From assembly GCA_937873795.1 (NCBI GenBank), contig CALMWE010000303.1, positions 1-41,440 on the forward strand: a stretch of DNA of 41,440 nucleotides, written 5' to 3'. Positions 28,383 to 37,421 of the stretch are shown here, piece by piece. The translations under genes and the position numbers were made by a program. The stretch's first letter is position 1, and every line of letters starts with the position of its first letter. The notes beneath the pieces were generated by a model, which saw nothing but the letters and a program-made list of their open reading frames with translations, was not told the origin of the DNA and ran no database searches. This DNA comes from an uncultured Caryophanales bacterium. Lineage in GTDB: Bacteria; Bacillota_I; Bacilli_A; RFN20; CAG-826.

Positions 28383-29222
28383 TTATTTTACCATGACAAA
28401 CGCATAACAAGCAGCACCAATTAATCCGGCGTCTTGATCAAACAGCGCACGTTTCAAAACAATGTCCGTATTCAACACCTGTAAATCATCGAAAAAGACT
28501 TTGGAAGATTTCATCACGCCACCGGACAAAACGATGACATCCGGTTCAAACGCTTTGTGAATGTATTGGAAAAAGGCAGACATCAAAGCGAGCCAATCAT
28601 GATAAGCCCCAAGATAGAGCTCGTCCTTCGAGGCGACATGGTCAAAGAATTGGTGGGCCGGAAGCACCGGAACGCCATTTAATTCCAAAAGTTGGGCAAT
28701 GCCGTTTCCGGAAGCGATTTTTTCAAACTCGTAATAATTACCACGGTAATTAAAGAGGGTATGTCCGATTTCATAAGAAGAATTTTTTAAGCGGTGGTCA
28801 CAAACCAAAGCGCCACCGATGCCGGTTGAAATCGTGATGAAGAATGAAGACCGGTAATCTTTTCCGGCTCCCGCAATGCCCTCTGCGATGCCTGCGACTT
28901 CGGCATCGTTTTTGACATGGACGGGAATCTTATAGCGGGCTTCCAAGTATTCCTTGAGAGGAATATTGTCGATGTGAATGTTGGGTAAAGCATCAATGAA
29001 TCCGTCCCAACGCACACGTCCAGGGACGCCAGCGGTAATCGCGGAAACATGGAACGTTTCCGGTTCGATTTCATCAATAATGGAACAAACTTGCTCTAAA
29101 AAGAGTTTGATCGAGCCAACCGTCGTTGAACGGCGGATGACCTTGAGAATATTCAAATCTTCGTCGATGACCGCGCACCGGATGTTGGTGCCGCCGATAT
29201 CGAGAGCTAAGACATTTTTCAT
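28383..29222 (-). CDS. ROK family sugar kinase (glucokinase-like)
   Basis: LALDIGGTNIRCAVID, VKNDAEVAGIAEG, ISTGIGGALV, VLSGGVM; canonical Zn CxCGxxGC motif absent. Confidence 0.88.
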   Translation of the reverse strand: MKNVLALDIGGTNIRCAVIDEDLNILKVIRRSTTVGSIKLFLEQVCSIIDEIEPETFHVSAITAGVPGRVRWDGFIDALPNIHIDNIPLKEYLEARYKIPVHVKNDAEVAGIAEGIAGAGKDYRSSFFITISTGIGGALVCDHRLKNSSYEIGHTLFNYRGNYYEFEKIASGNGIAQLLELNGVPVLPAHQFFDHVASKDELYLGAYHDWLALMSAFFQYIHKAFEPDVIVLSGGVMKSSKVFFDDLQVLNTDIVLKRALFDQDAGLIGAACYAFVMVK

Positions 29223-29223
29223 G

Positions 29224-30672
29224 TTAAATATCCCTCAGTTCGTTGATCATCAAAATCTTCATGAAGTTGGTCTTTCCTGCGCCGGTCGGAGTGCCGCCGG
29301 TCAGAATGATATGTTCACCCGGCTTTAATCCGAGTTGACGAGCTTTAAGTAAGGCTAAAACCTCCAACTCTTCGATGAATTGGGGAATGCTGGGAATCAG
29401 CGTGGGGAATAAGCCCCAAACAAGGCCTAAACGAAGGACGGTACGGCGCGAATTCGAAACCGCAATGACGGGAGCACACGGACGGGCTTTGGCAATCCGT
29501 TTCGCGGATTCGCCGGTTTCGGTAAAGCAAACGATGAGTTTGGCACCGATCAATAAAGCGGTGTTGGCAACAGAGTTGGCAATCGCATCGCTGTTGATTT
29601 TCTCACTGGTTTTGTAGGCTTCATCGGCCATTTGTTCGTAGTTGAGTTCGGCTTCCATCGTGGCGGCGATTTTGGCTTGCATTTCGGTGGCTTCAATCGG
29701 GTATTCGCCGGAAGCGGATTCCGCCGAAAGCATGACTGAGTCGGTACTTTCTAAGATAGCGTTGGCAACGTCGCTGACTTCGGCACGTGTAGGACGCGGA
29801 TGCGTTTGCATGCTGTCGAGCATTTGCGTGGCGGTGATGACAGGTTTGCCTTTGACACGGCAAAGATGGGTAATGCGTTTTTGCACCAACGGGACCTTTT
29901 CAGGCGGGATTTCAACACCTAAGTCACCACGGGCAATCATGATGCCATCGGCCAATTCCAAAATCGCCTCGAGGTGATCGACACCTTCGGGGTTTTCGAT
30001 TTTGGCGATGATGCCGATATCGGGACGGCCGTATTTGGCCAAGATTTTCTTGACGTCAATGATATCTTGCGGACGACGGGTAAACGAGGTCGCAATCAGA
30101 TCCACGTCATTTTCGCAGCTGAACTTCAAATCCGCTTCGTCTTTAGCGGAGATATAAGGCATTTGTAAACGGGCAAACGGAGCATTCACGCCTTTGTGGT
30201 TTTTCAGAAGGTGCGTATTTTCGGCACGAACCACTAATTCGCGCTTGGCTTCGTCTTTTTCAATGATCGTCAAATCGAGGTTACCATCATCGATTTTGAG
30301 ATGGTCGCCGACATTGACGTCGTTATAAAGATTGGAATAATTAACGGAGAATTGCGAGGCATTTCCGAGGACTTCTTTCATGCAAACACGCACAAGCGAA
30401 CCGCGTTCGATGACGACTTGGCCATTTTCAAAATTACCGGTACGGATTTCCGGACCTTTCATATCCGTCATGACAGGAATGTAAACACCGTGTTCACGTT
30501 CGTATCGGCGGGATAATTCGATTTTGGCCGCATGGGTTGGATAATCCCCGTGGGCGAAGTTCAGGCGCATCACATTCATGCCTGCGTCGACCAACTGCGA
30601 AAATCTTTCGTAGGTGTCGCTCGCTGGGCCTAAGGTACAGACGATTTTGGTCTTCTTGGTAGTATTCAACAT
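29224..30672 (-). CDS. pyk: Pyruvate kinase
   Basis: TKIVCTLGPAS, MRLNFAHGDY, MIARGDLGVEIPPEKVPLVQKRI, GKPVITATQMLDSM. Confidence 0.97.
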   Translation of the reverse strand: MLNTTKKTKIVCTLGPASDTYERFSQLVDAGMNVMRLNFAHGDYPTHAAKIELSRRYEREHGVYIPVMTDMKGPEIRTGNFENGQVVIERGSLVRVCMKEVLGNASQFSVNYSNLYNDVNVGDHLKIDDGNLDLTIIEKDEAKRELVVRAENTHLLKNHKGVNAPFARLQMPYISAKDEADLKFSCENDVDLIATSFTRRPQDIIDVKKILAKYGRPDIGIIAKIENPEGVDHLEAILELADGIMIARGDLGVEIPPEKVPLVQKRITHLCRVKGKPVITATQMLDSMQTHPRPTRAEVSDVANAILESTDSVMLSAESASGEYPIEATEMQAKIAATMEAELNYEQMADEAYKTSEKINSDAIANSVANTALLIGAKLIVCFTETGESAKRIAKARPCAPVIAVSNSRRTVLRLGLVWGLFPTLIPSIPQFIEELEVLALLKARQLGLKPGEHIILTGGTPTGAGKTNFMKILMINELRDI

Positions 30673-30692
30673 GTGATGCTCTCCCCCTACGC

Positions 30693-31652
30693 TTATTTCA
30701 GCGTGGCGATAACTTTGAGTAACTGCTCGTGTTTATCACGTTGCATCTTCAAAGCTTCGTAAATATCGAAGTCGACGAGCCGGTTGTTGATGATGCCGAC
30801 GCAACGACCGCTTTTGCCTTCTAACAAACATTCAATGGCGTAAACGCCCATCCGAGCCGCAAGAATGCGGTCAAAAGCCGAAGGCGAGCCTCCGCGTTGA
30901 ATACGGCCCAAAACCTCACTACGGGTCTCAAAGCCGGTTTCTTTTTCGATTTCACGGGCAAAGTCTTTCACATCGAAAAGCTTTTCGCTGACGATGACAA
31001 GGGCATGCCGTTTGGATGAAGTCTTCAAATCTCTTAACGTAGTCATGACTTCTTCTTTGGGAACCATGTGGTCCGGAGAAATGATGAGTTCTGCGCCACA
31101 AGCGACGCCGGAATAAAGGGCCAAGTCACCGCAGTGGTTACCCATAACTTCGATGACCGAGCAACGTTGGTGGGAAGAGCTGGTATCCCGCAATTTATCA
31201 ACAGCTTCGACAATCGTGTTTAACGCGGTGTCAAAACCGATGGTGTATTCGGTACACGCCAGGTCGTTATCGATCGTTCCAGGCAAACCAATGCAGTTAA
31301 TGCCCATTTCGGTCAATTTCTTTGCACCCATGTAGGTGCCATCGCCACCGATGACGACCAGTGCATCGATGCCAAACTTTCTTAATTGTTCAACGCCTTT
31401 TTTACGGACTTCGGGATCGGCAAATTCGGGTAAACGGGCAGACCGGATGACAGTGCCGCCCCAGGTAATGATATTCGCGACCGATGTACGGTCGACACGT
31501 TCGATATTGCCTTCGACTAAACCTCTATAGCCATCGTAAATGAAATACATTTCCTTTCCGTGCTTGATCCCGGCACGGACGATAGCTCTAATGGCTGCGT
31601 TCATTCCGGGGGAGTCGCCACCGGATGTCAACACGCCAATACGATTAATCAT
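30693..31652 (-). CDS. pfkA: 6-phosphofructokinase
   Basis: IGVLTSGGDSPGMNAAIRAIVR, VVIGGDGTYMGAKKL, PGTIDNDL, EVMGNHCGDLAL. Confidence 0.97.
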   Translation of the reverse strand: MINRIGVLTSGGDSPGMNAAIRAIVRAGIKHGKEMYFIYDGYRGLVEGNIERVDRTSVANIITWGGTVIRSARLPEFADPEVRKKGVEQLRKFGIDALVVIGGDGTYMGAKKLTEMGINCIGLPGTIDNDLACTEYTIGFDTALNTIVEAVDKLRDTSSSHQRCSVIEVMGNHCGDLALYSGVACGAELIISPDHMVPKEEVMTTLRDLKTSSKRHALVIVSEKLFDVKDFAREIEKETGFETRSEVLGRIQRGGSPSAFDRILAARMGVYAIECLLEGKSGRCVGIINNRLVDFDIYEALKMQRDKHEQLLKVIATLK

Positions 31653-31810
31653 ACGAAAACCTCCACGGTAAAAAATATACCAACATAATATTATCATTAT
31701 AAATGAAATATTAGAAGCAACTTTTAATGCAAATTGACGGTACTTTTTCTACTTAACGACTACCTAAACGGTTCAAAAAAACTAGGCAAAGCCTAGTTCC
31801 TTTGTTCTTT

Positions 31811-32632
31811 TTACTTTAAGATGTTGTCTTTCCAAGCGGAGTTGTAAGCAATGGCTTTCCCGCTGGCGTGGCGGGTATTGGTTCGGTTGGCTTTCAAGAA
31901 CTTGTGTTTGCTTCCGCGGGGAATGACGATATACGATTGCACAGGTCCCCAAGTTTCTTTTAAGAACGGGAGAATGGCCGTATAATCGAACATTTTGCAC
32001 GAGAAGATATCGAAATATATAGCTTTGGTTTTGTAGTTGTAGTGGAACGAGATATGGCTTTCCGCAATCATCACGATGCCGGAGAGGTAACTCGGATTGT
32101 TCATCGAATCTGTCAAGACGTAAGGACGGATAATCGGAGTCATGTTGACTTTGGCAATCAAACCCTCGAGGAACTTGAACACTTCATCCATCGTGGGGAC
32201 GCGGTCAGTGGCCAATTTGGCAAAAATGTGGGGGCCGAAGACTTCAGAACCATCGAATTTCCGTTCATAAGTGACGCCGGAATCGCGGTTTTCGACTTGG
32301 ACCGTGCTTTTTTCATCATCGAACGGGAAGGACTTCTTGAATAAGGCGACGGCTTTCTTTTCGTCATAGACGCCATCGAAAACCATGTCGACAAAGTAGC
32401 ATTCACGAAGCGGAAACGTGTGAATCGTGACATGTCCGCCTTTTAAGAAAAGGAAGGAGCTGATGCCGATATCTTCAGGCTCGACGCCGTAGTAATAAGG
32501 AAGTAAAAACGGTGGGGCAACGGGGATGACACCGAGTTTTTCGGCAATCGCATTCAGTGAGTTATTGATGAATTTGACGTCATTGAGTCGACCTTCGGTG
32601 GCGCCATAAGCGTCCAACATCATGTGTAACAT
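31811..32632 (-). CDS. Tandem SpeD-like pyruvoyl decarboxylase (AdoMetDC family; possibly arginine decarboxylase)
   Basis: N half HMMLDAYG..LNDVKFINNSL...LKGGHVTIHTFPLRECYFVDMVFDG; C half GPHIFAKLA...MIAESHISFHYNYKTKAIYFDIFSCKMFDY with canonical ESH. Confidence 0.82.
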   Translation of the reverse strand: MLHMMLDAYGATEGRLNDVKFINNSLNAIAEKLGVIPVAPPFLLPYYYGVEPEDIGISSFLFLKGGHVTIHTFPLRECYFVDMVFDGVYDEKKAVALFKKSFPFDDEKSTVQVENRDSGVTYERKFDGSEVFGPHIFAKLATDRVPTMDEVFKFLEGLIAKVNMTPIIRPYVLTDSMNNPSYLSGIVMIAESHISFHYNYKTKAIYFDIFSCKMFDYTAILPFLKETWGPVQSYIVIPRGSKHKFLKANRTNTRHASGKAIAYNSAWKDNILK

Positions 32633-33541
32633 CTATTTGTTCTCCTTGTTTTTCTTGGCAAAGGCGATGGCTTCCAAAATAAGTTTTAAGGCGGCCCAGG
32701 AGGTAATGTCGTTCACATCTTTAGGCGGGGCCACTTCGACGATATCCATCGCTTTGATGGGGAGTTGGTCAACGATGCTCTTAACGATCTCTATGAGCAT
32801 GCGCGAGGTTAAGCCGCCGGCTTCGGGTGTGCCCGTTCCGGGAGCATGCGCAGGATCAAGGCAGTCGATGTCGATGGATAAATAAATCGCATCAAACGAA
32901 GCATCGAAAACCTTATGGATTTCTTTGAGAACATACGCTAGGTTCTTTTCAAACAATTCATGAGCGGTGATGACGCGCATCTCAGGGTGTTTCGCATAGA
33001 ATTCCAATTCTTGGATTTCAAACGAGCGAATGCCTACTGCAAGGATATTTTTGCTTTCAAACCCGTCTTCGATTGAACGCGCCGTGACCGAAGCGTGAGA
33101 AAGTTTGTTATTGTCGTAGATATCACAAATATCGGCGTGTGCGTCAAAGTGGATGATGCCGATTTTTTTGCCTTCGTTATGGGTAGCGAATGCTTTCCGT
33201 AAGGGAATGCTGACCGAGTGATCGCCACCGATAAAAACGGAGAATTTACCAAGGGCAAAAATCTTACTGGCTTTCGCGGCGACACGGTTGAAATATTGAA
33301 CCACGTTTTCGTGGTCGCTTTTTTCGACATCGCCAAAGTCGCATACGGTAGTTCCGAGAAGAATTTTTCCTTCTTCCGTGACCGGGGGTAAATAGGCTGA
33401 AAGTTCCCGCATTTTGTTCGGGGCCAACGCGGCTCCGCGACCACACGAAACATTCTCGTCGAAGGGAACGCCCATGATAATCACATCCGCAGTCTCGATG
33501 TTATCGGTGTTCAATTCCCGCCAAGTTTCTTTTGCTGCCAT
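32633..33541 (-). CDS. speB: Agmatinase/arginase family ureohydrolase
   Basis: FIGGDHSVSIPL, IIHFDAHADICD, SIDIDCLDPAHAPGTGTPEAGG; start trimmed to MAAKETWREL. Confidence 0.9.
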   Translation of the reverse strand: MAAKETWRELNTDNIETADVIIMGVPFDENVSCGRGAALAPNKMRELSAYLPPVTEEGKILLGTTVCDFGDVEKSDHENVVQYFNRVAAKASKIFALGKFSVFIGGDHSVSIPLRKAFATHNEGKKIGIIHFDAHADICDIYDNNKLSHASVTARSIEDGFESKNILAVGIRSFEIQELEFYAKHPEMRVITAHELFEKNLAYVLKEIHKVFDASFDAIYLSIDIDCLDPAHAPGTGTPEAGGLTSRMLIEIVKSIVDQLPIKAMDIVEVAPPKDVNDITSWAALKLILEAIAFAKKNKENK

Positions 33542-33566
33542 TGAGGTACTCCTTTTTTGCGCTTTT

Positions 33567-33595
33567 ATACTAGCATTAACCCGCGGTGCTGACAA
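33567..33595 (-). promoter_or_regulatory. Sigma-A-like promoter of the speB-speD pair
   Basis: Minus-strand TTGTCA (33590-33595), 17 nt spacer, TAGTAT (33567-33572). Confidence 0.55.
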
Positions 33596-33755
33596 CAACC
33601 AAAAAAATAAAAATTTAAAATAGGAAAAGTCGATTTTCGTAGACTCATTTTTCCACCAGCGTTTTTTTTCGTTTATATGGGACTTTTTTCCACTTTGGGG
33701 GTTAATTATCCACATACACACGCGAAAAAAGACCGAAAAGAAGCCTCTTTTCCAA

Positions 33756-33785
33756 TGGAATCTCCCATTTTTAGCGTGTTATAAT
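33756..33785 (+). promoter_or_regulatory. Extended -10 promoter of dnaB-dnaI
   Basis: TGTTATAAT extended -10 (TATAAT 33780-33785), weak -35. Confidence 0.55.
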
Positions 33786-33814
33786 AGCCTTACTTTCTGT
33801 GAAGGAGCCCAACC

Positions 33815-35092
33815 ATGGAGTTTTTAAGCCCCGAAGATTATCTCGAGATCCGTCTTGCGTCGATCCTCACCGATTTTGACCGTAAGGTCCTTTGTGAACT
33901 CTACCAACCGCTCGTCGGTTTTTCTGCGACAGCGTTATTTTTTACCCTTTGGAGTGAACGCGAACAAGGTTATTCGGACCTTTCGTCTCATGAACGTTTA
34001 TTTAATATGATGCAAATGAGTGCCGGCCAATTCAGCAAGGCCCGCGCCGCTTTGGAAGCCGTTGGTTTATTGAAGACATTTTTCAAAGAAGAAAACGGCA
34101 TCCGTTTCTTCACCTATGAGCTTTATGCGCCAAAGAGTCCCGCACTCTTTTTTGAAGACGCTTTATTCGCCGGTCTTCTAAGCCAATACTTGGGTGAGAA
34201 AGAAGCCTCCCGTTTGTCCATTGCTTTCCGTGGGGATGACCGCGTTGCCGGCCAAACTGAAATTTCCGCCCGCTTTGCGGATGTCTTCCGTCCCGATTTA
34301 AATGATGCTTCGTTTAAAGTCACCGCCAAAAGCACGGCAAAACGTCGTTCTTTCGGCCATTTGGATACAACCTTCGATTTCAATAGCTTCTTCCAAGTCC
34401 TCGAAACCAAGGGAATGTTAAAGAAAACCGCGTTTTTAAAAGCTCAGCTCGACGAAATCGAACGCGTTGCCGCTTTATACGGAATCGATGAAGAAACGAT
34501 GGCGGAACACGTTCTTTCTGCTTATTCGCCTGAAGCCCCGAAAGAAAGTCGCATCGACTTCTACCGTCTAGGTGATTTATGCCGTGAAGAATCCCGTTAT
34601 CCGTTCTCTCGCAAAAAGGTGAATAACCAGGGGAACCTTCCAACCTCCGCGACCGCTTTGGCGGAAAAAGTCAAATTGATGGAAACGATTTCGCCGAAAG
34701 ATTATCTCCGTGTCAAACAAAACAACACCAGCCCGGCCAAACCCGACCTCATTCTGATTGATGACTTGTCCGGAAAGTTTGCTTTGCCCAACAGCGTGAT
34801 TAACGCCTTAGTTGACTATGTCTTGGCCGTCAATAAAAACGTTCTCTCGCGTGCATTATGCGAAAAAATCGCTGCTTCGTTAGCGCGTGAAAAAATCATC
34901 AGCGCTTTGGATGCGATGAATTACTTAAAGAGCGTCCTCAGCCGTCGCAAAACCCCGAAACCCGAAAACAAAGTTGAGATAAAACCCGAAACCGTTGAAG
35001 ATACCTCAAACGAAGAGAAACCGACCCAACCTTCCGAAAGTCTTGAAGAATTGGAAAAAGTGTTGGCAAAATATAAGAAGAAGGAAGGGTAA
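33815..35092 (+). CDS. dnaB: Replication initiation and membrane attachment protein DnaB (DnaB/DnaD family, Bacillus nomenclature)
   Basis: N-terminal winged-helix-like region and C-terminal DnaD-like motif; immediately followed by dnaI. Confidence 0.83.
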   Translation: MEFLSPEDYLEIRLASILTDFDRKVLCELYQPLVGFSATALFFTLWSEREQGYSDLSSHERLFNMMQMSAGQFSKARAALEAVGLLKTFFKEENGIRFFTYELYAPKSPALFFEDALFAGLLSQYLGEKEASRLSIAFRGDDRVAGQTEISARFADVFRPDLNDASFKVTAKSTAKRRSFGHLDTTFDFNSFFQVLETKGMLKKTAFLKAQLDEIERVAALYGIDEETMAEHVLSAYSPEAPKESRIDFYRLGDLCREESRYPFSRKKVNNQGNLPTSATALAEKVKLMETISPKDYLRVKQNNTSPAKPDLILIDDLSGKFALPNSVINALVDYVLAVNKNVLSRALCEKIAASLAREKIISALDAMNYLKSVLSRRKTPKPENKVEIKPETVEDTSNEEKPTQPSESLEELEKVLAKYKKKEG

Positions 35093-35098
35093 CCATCG

Positions 35099-35992
35099 AT
35101 GGATAAAATCAAAGTCCCGGATATGAAAATCGAAGACCTTTCTTCGTTTATCGAAAAGTCCTTTAATGACCTCAAGGAAGACCCTGAAGTCTACAACCAA
35201 ATCAAAGCCCTCAATGTCACCAACAAAATTGTCAAAGACAATATTGCTGCGTTCTTGGAACTTCAAGAAGACATTCATTACTGTGCAAAATGTCCCGGAG
35301 TGGCCAAGTGCGCGAAAGAACGCCCGCATTTCCAACTTCGTTTGAGCTATGACGGCAAGTTTTTGGAACGTTCGTATGCACCTTGTGAAAAGATTCTGAA
35401 AAAATGGGAACAAGACATTCAATATCCTCTCAGTGATTTCCCCGAAGAGTGGCGCAACGGTTTCTTTGATAATCTCGATAAAGCCGCTGAACGCATGGAA
35501 GTCATCATGGCGGCCGATAAAGTCATTCAAGGAACGTCTAAACGTTGGCTCTTTCTTTCCGGCAATCCCAGAACTGGAAAATCCTATTTGGCGGCAACGA
35601 TCGCCAATGAATTGGTTCGTGCCAAAAAAGGACCTATTTGTTTCTTGAATACTCCCACACGCGTCAAGGAATTAATGGATATGTCTTTTGAGCAAAAAGA
35701 AGTATTCCGCAAAACCCTGGATCTTTACATCAATGTGCCCGTTTTAGTGTTGGATGATTTCGGAAATGAATACAAAAGCGACTATGTGCGCGACACGATC
35801 ATTTTCCCGATTCTTTCTGAGCGTTCCAAACAAGAAAAAATCACTCTTTTCACGAGTGACTTTACCTTCGAAGAAATTGGTAAGATGTATGGGGGAAACG
35901 ATAACGCCCGCATCCGGGCCAATCAACTCAAGCGGTTACTTCAAGCGATGTGCTTAGCGCCCATCGAACTCAAAGGTCTCAGCATTTATTAG
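35099..35992 (+). CDS. dnaI: Primosomal helicase loader DnaI
   Basis: N-terminal Cys region (CAKCPGVAKCAKERPH), LSGNPRTGKSYLAATIANEL Walker A, VPVLVLDDFGNE Walker B. Confidence 0.93.
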   Translation: MDKIKVPDMKIEDLSSFIEKSFNDLKEDPEVYNQIKALNVTNKIVKDNIAAFLELQEDIHYCAKCPGVAKCAKERPHFQLRLSYDGKFLERSYAPCEKILKKWEQDIQYPLSDFPEEWRNGFFDNLDKAAERMEVIMAADKVIQGTSKRWLFLSGNPRTGKSYLAATIANELVRAKKGPICFLNTPTRVKELMDMSFEQKEVFRKTLDLYINVPVLVLDDFGNEYKSDYVRDTIIFPILSERSKQEKITLFTSDFTFEEIGKMYGGNDNARIRANQLKRLLQAMCLAPIELKGLSIY

Positions 35993-37413
35993 AAGCCCTT
36001 CGGGGCTTTTTCTTTTTTAATCTTTTCGCTGACTTCATGGACGCGTTGTTTCAAAGCATCCAGAGTGCTATTGTTTTTGACGACATAATCGGCCTTACTA
36101 ACATATTCAGAGAACTGATTGTTCGCATTTAAAAGCAAGGCTTGGTTAATGTTTTTTGTTCCACGGTTCTTCAAATTTTTCCGTTGTGTTTTTTCAGTCA
36201 CGCTGACCGCGATGACAGCGTCAAAAAGGTATTCCAAATGAGCCTCATATAACAAGGGGACTTCGATGGCCAAATCCCCACGGGAACTATTCTGAATTTC
36301 GTGGATAATGACTTCTTCAACCCATGGGTGAACCATGCGTTCAAGTTTGCGTTTTAATTGGGGTTTGTCTCTGACCACATCGGCCAATGCAGCGCGGTCA
36401 ATGACACCGCCTTTTTCGATACTGGAACCAAAGGCTTTTACTAAACGTTCGACGTATTCTTTTTTGGAATACAAATCATGCACGATAGCGTCGCTTGAGA
36501 GGGCCTTAAAACCTTCTTTTTCAAACAACGACAGAACGGTGGATTTTCCCGATGCGATTTTTCCGGTAATGCCGATGACGAGAGCCCAGGCCCGATTCCG
36601 TTGGCAATGAGGGCAATAAGTGGTTCCGCGCCCGCCGACCATCATTTTTTGAAGTGGCGTTTTGCATCGGATGCACGGTTCTCCGGCTTTTCCATAGGCC
36701 ATTAGATTATTTTGGAACATACCATCGATGCCGTTCATCGCATGATAGGTTCTCACGGTTGATCCGCCTTCTTCAATGGCGTCGGTCAATACCTTTTTGG
36801 AAGCTTCTAAAATCCGTTTTGCATCTTTTTCAGTGAGCAATTTTCCGGGAGTCAAAGGATGCAGTTTCGTTCTGAAAAGAACTTCATCGACATAGATGTT
36901 TCCTAAGCCTGATAAAATCGATTGATCAAGGAGTAATTGTTTAATCGGACGTGAACTCTTCTTTATGCGGTCATAGAGGTAAGAGACACGATGAACATCA
37001 AAGGGTTCAGGTCCCAATTTTGTGAGCGAGGGGACTTTTTTATAGTGGGCTTCGGTCGTCAATTCCATCGTTCCAAAACAACGGGAATCGTCATAGCAAA
37101 GTTTCCGTCCGTCCGCAAAGTGGAAGACTAAGCGGGCAAACCGCGAATTGGGTTCACTTTCGTCCATTTCCATATACCGGCCTTCCATCCGAAGGTGAGA
37201 GACAATGACGAGATTGTCGGATAAGTGAAAAATCAAGAATTTCCCGATCCGTGTCACATCGGTGAAGGTTTTTCCCTGCAAATCGGCTTTAAACGTCTCT
37301 AAATCGGTATGAATCATGGGAAGGTAAAAGACTTCCACACGGGTAATTGTGGCGCCAATCACGACGGGACAAAGCATACGACGGATTGTTTCGACTTCGG
37401 GGAGTTCAGGCAT
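35989..37413 (-). CDS. Fused formamidopyrimidine-DNA glycosylase (MutM/Fpg) - dephospho-CoA kinase (CoaE)
   Basis: MPELPEVETIRR...QSILSGLGNIYVDEVLFR...CIRCKTPLQKMMVGGRGTTYCPHCQ (complete Fpg with Zn finger) continuing in frame into LVIGITGKIASGKSTVLSLFEKEGFKALSSDAIVHDLY...EVPLLYEAHLEYLFD (CoaE). Confidence 0.92.
   Translation of the reverse strand: MPELPEVETIRRMLCPVVIGATITRVEVFYLPMIHTDLETFKADLQGKTFTDVTRIGKFLIFHLSDNLVIVSHLRMEGRYMEMDESEPNSRFARLVFHFADGRKLCYDDSRCFGTMELTTEAHYKKVPSLTKLGPEPFDVHRVSYLYDRIKKSSRPIKQLLLDQSILSGLGNIYVDEVLFRTKLHPLTPGKLLTEKDAKRILEASKKVLTDAIEEGGSTVRTYHAMNGIDGMFQNNLMAYGKAGEPCIRCKTPLQKMMVGGRGTTYCPHCQRNRAWALVIGITGKIASGKSTVLSLFEKEGFKALSSDAIVHDLYSKKEYVERLVKAFGSSIEKGGVIDRAALADVVRDKPQLKRKLERMVHPWVEEVIIHEIQNSSRGDLAIEVPLLYEAHLEYLFDAVIAVSVTEKTQRKNLKNRGTKNINQALLLNANNQFSEYVSKADYVVKNNSTLDALKQRVHEVSEKIKKEKAPKGF
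35990..36018 (+). terminator. Terminator of dnaI overlapping the convergent mutM-coaE 3' end
   Basis: AGAAGCCC-ttcg-GGGCTTTTTCTTTTTT. Confidence 0.75.
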
Positions 37414-37421
37414 AGTTCCAC

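Noticed and set aside
31811-32632. SpeD-like gene as a pseudogene because of the missing N-terminal Ser motif
   Set aside because: The ORF is intact and a complete ESH motif is present in the C-terminal domain; duplication explains the data better.
36560-36620. mutM-coaE junction as a sequencing frameshift artefact
   Set aside because: Fpg and CoaE are in the same frame with full-length domains and no missing residues; an indel is not needed to explain the ORF, though read support should still be checked.
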